64,000 nt of DNA. Origin: Granulimonas faecalis. Lineage in GTDB: Bacteria > Actinomycetota > Coriobacteriia > Coriobacteriales > Atopobiaceae. The DNA lies in assembly GCF_022834715.1 (NCBI RefSeq), contig NZ_BQKC01000001.1, positions 594,501 through 658,500 of the forward strand. Direction: 5' to 3'. The notes beneath the pieces are model-generated. The model worked only from the letters and a program-made list of their open reading frames with translations. It was not told the origin of the DNA and did not search any database. Made by a program: the position numbers and the translations under genes. The first letter of the stretch is position 1; every line of letters starts with the position of its first letter. This document shows positions 63,433 to 64,000 of the stretch, one piece after another.

Positions 63433-63948
63433 ATGCCCCACGCCTGCCCCGACGCACCGTTCACCGCCGCCGTCCTCACCGTGTCGGACCGCGGCTCCCG
63501 CGGCGAGCGCCCCGACGGCAGCGGCCCCGCGGTCGCCGACCTCCTCGCCGAGAACGGCTTCTCCGTGGTGGACCGCGCCATCGTCCCCGACGGCGTGGAG
63601 CCGGTGGCGGCCGCGCTCCGCGGCTACGTGGCGCGCGACGTCGCCCTCGTGGTGACCACCGGCGGCACGGGCTTCTCGCCCCGCGACCTCACGCCCGAGG
63701 CCACGCTCCAGGTGGCGGAGCGCCTGTGCCCCGGCATCCCCGAGGCCATGCGCGCGGTGTCCCTGGCCAAGACGCCCCACGGCTGCCTTTCGCGCGAGGT
63801 GAGCGGCATCTGCGGCCGCACCCTCATCGTCAACGTGCCGGGCAGCCCGCGGGCGGCCGTGGAGAACCTCTCCGCCGTGGTGGGCGCCGTCTCCCACGGG
63901 CTCGCCATGCTCCGCGGCGGCACGGCCGACTGCGCGGCGGGGGCCTAG
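63433..63948 (+). CDS. mogA: MogA/MoaB family molybdopterin adenylyltransferase
   Basis: A 171-residue MoCF-domain protein that adenylates molybdopterin before molybdenum insertion. Motifs: AAVLTVSDRGSRGERPDGSGPAVADLL, DVALVVTTGGTGFSPRDLTPEATLQV (the TTGGTG(F)xxRDxTPE signature), LSREVSGICGRTLIVNVPGSPRAAVENL. It starts at ATG 63433, with GAGAGGAACGCC upstream. It follows the MoeA-like gene across a 115-base gap holding the R4 repeat. Confidence 0.93.
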   Translation: MPHACPDAPFTAAVLTVSDRGSRGERPDGSGPAVADLLAENGFSVVDRAIVPDGVEPVAAALRGYVARDVALVVTTGGTGFSPRDLTPEATLQVAERLCPGIPEAMRAVSLAKTPHGCLSREVSGICGRTLIVNVPGSPRAAVENLSAVVGAVSHGLAMLRGGTADCAAGA

Positions 63949-63949
63949 C

Positions 63950-64000
63950 ATGCGCATCCTCAACGTGTCGGCACAGAAGCCCGACTCCACCGGCAGCGGC
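63950..64000 (+). CDS. Start of a gene cut by the window edge, probable glycosyltransferase
   Basis: Only 17 codons are visible, MRILNVSAQKPDSTGSG, starting one base after the mogA stop. The opening resembles the N-terminus of GT4-type glycosyltransferases (a first beta strand, then a Gly-rich loop), but this is a weak basis. The 3' part lies outside the window. Confidence 0.35.
   Translation, partial: MRILNVSAQKPDSTGSG

Overview
The window is 64 kb of high-GC DNA with dense, short-spaced operons. Gene content points to a strictly anaerobic, gut-type actinobacterium of the class Coriobacteriia. The pointers are a giant fused 2-hydroxyacyl-CoA dehydratase activase, a LytTR/DUF3021 pair, a BMP-type nucleoside ABC importer, and selenium-dependent molybdenum hydroxylase genes next to anaerobic purine breakdown genes. 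An Olsenella/Atopobiaceae-like or Eggerthellaceae-like host is an inference from content, not shown by a marker gene.

Region by region. 0.3-8.2 kb is housekeeping: RmuC, a secreted-type nuclease, LytTR/DUF3021, a beta-lactamase-fold serine hydrolase, a UPF0210 protein and RecQ. 8.3-16.2 kb holds an orphan amino-acid binding lipoprotein, a TetR regulator overlapping a 1537-residue dehydratase activase, and an M20 peptidase. 16.4-20.2 kb has a decayed purine permease and then an operon for a class V aminotransferase (EF2568 type), DUF3343 and SelD. 20.4-24.1 kb is a Fbp-like ABC importer. 24.6-54.1 kb is the heart of the window: purine permease, guanine deaminase, a YheO/DauR-type regulator, SsnA, YgfK, a selenium-type xanthine dehydrogenase, XdhA-XdhB-XdhC plus a second XdhA, a four-gene nucleoside ABC importer, YgeX, YgeY, YgeW, an HTH-MocA fusion, a hydantoinase and RidA. 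54.3-64 kb carries YqeC, YedF, YqeB, XdhC chaperone, ModABC, MoaA, MoaC, a MOSC protein, a MoeA-like protein, MogA and the start of a probable glycosyltransferase.

How the parts fit. Purines or nucleosides enter through the two importers. Guanine is deaminated to xanthine, and the molybdenum hydroxylases and YgfK carry the redox steps. SsnA, hydantoinase, YgeW, YgeX, YgeY and RidA take the opened ring products to small nitrogen compounds. The flanks supply the metal centres: molybdate uptake, molybdopterin synthesis, cytidylyl transfer, and the set that delivers labile selenium to molybdenum hydroxylases. No selA, selB or Sec-tRNA is in the window.

The main new observations are: a shared 17-bp palindrome, CCAAAC-N5-GTTTGG and variants, before three purine operons and the dead permease; a leader with mutually exclusive hairpins before the yqeB-xdhC-mod-moa operon; and two composite repeats in mirror orientation that bracket the 34 kb containing the purine cluster.
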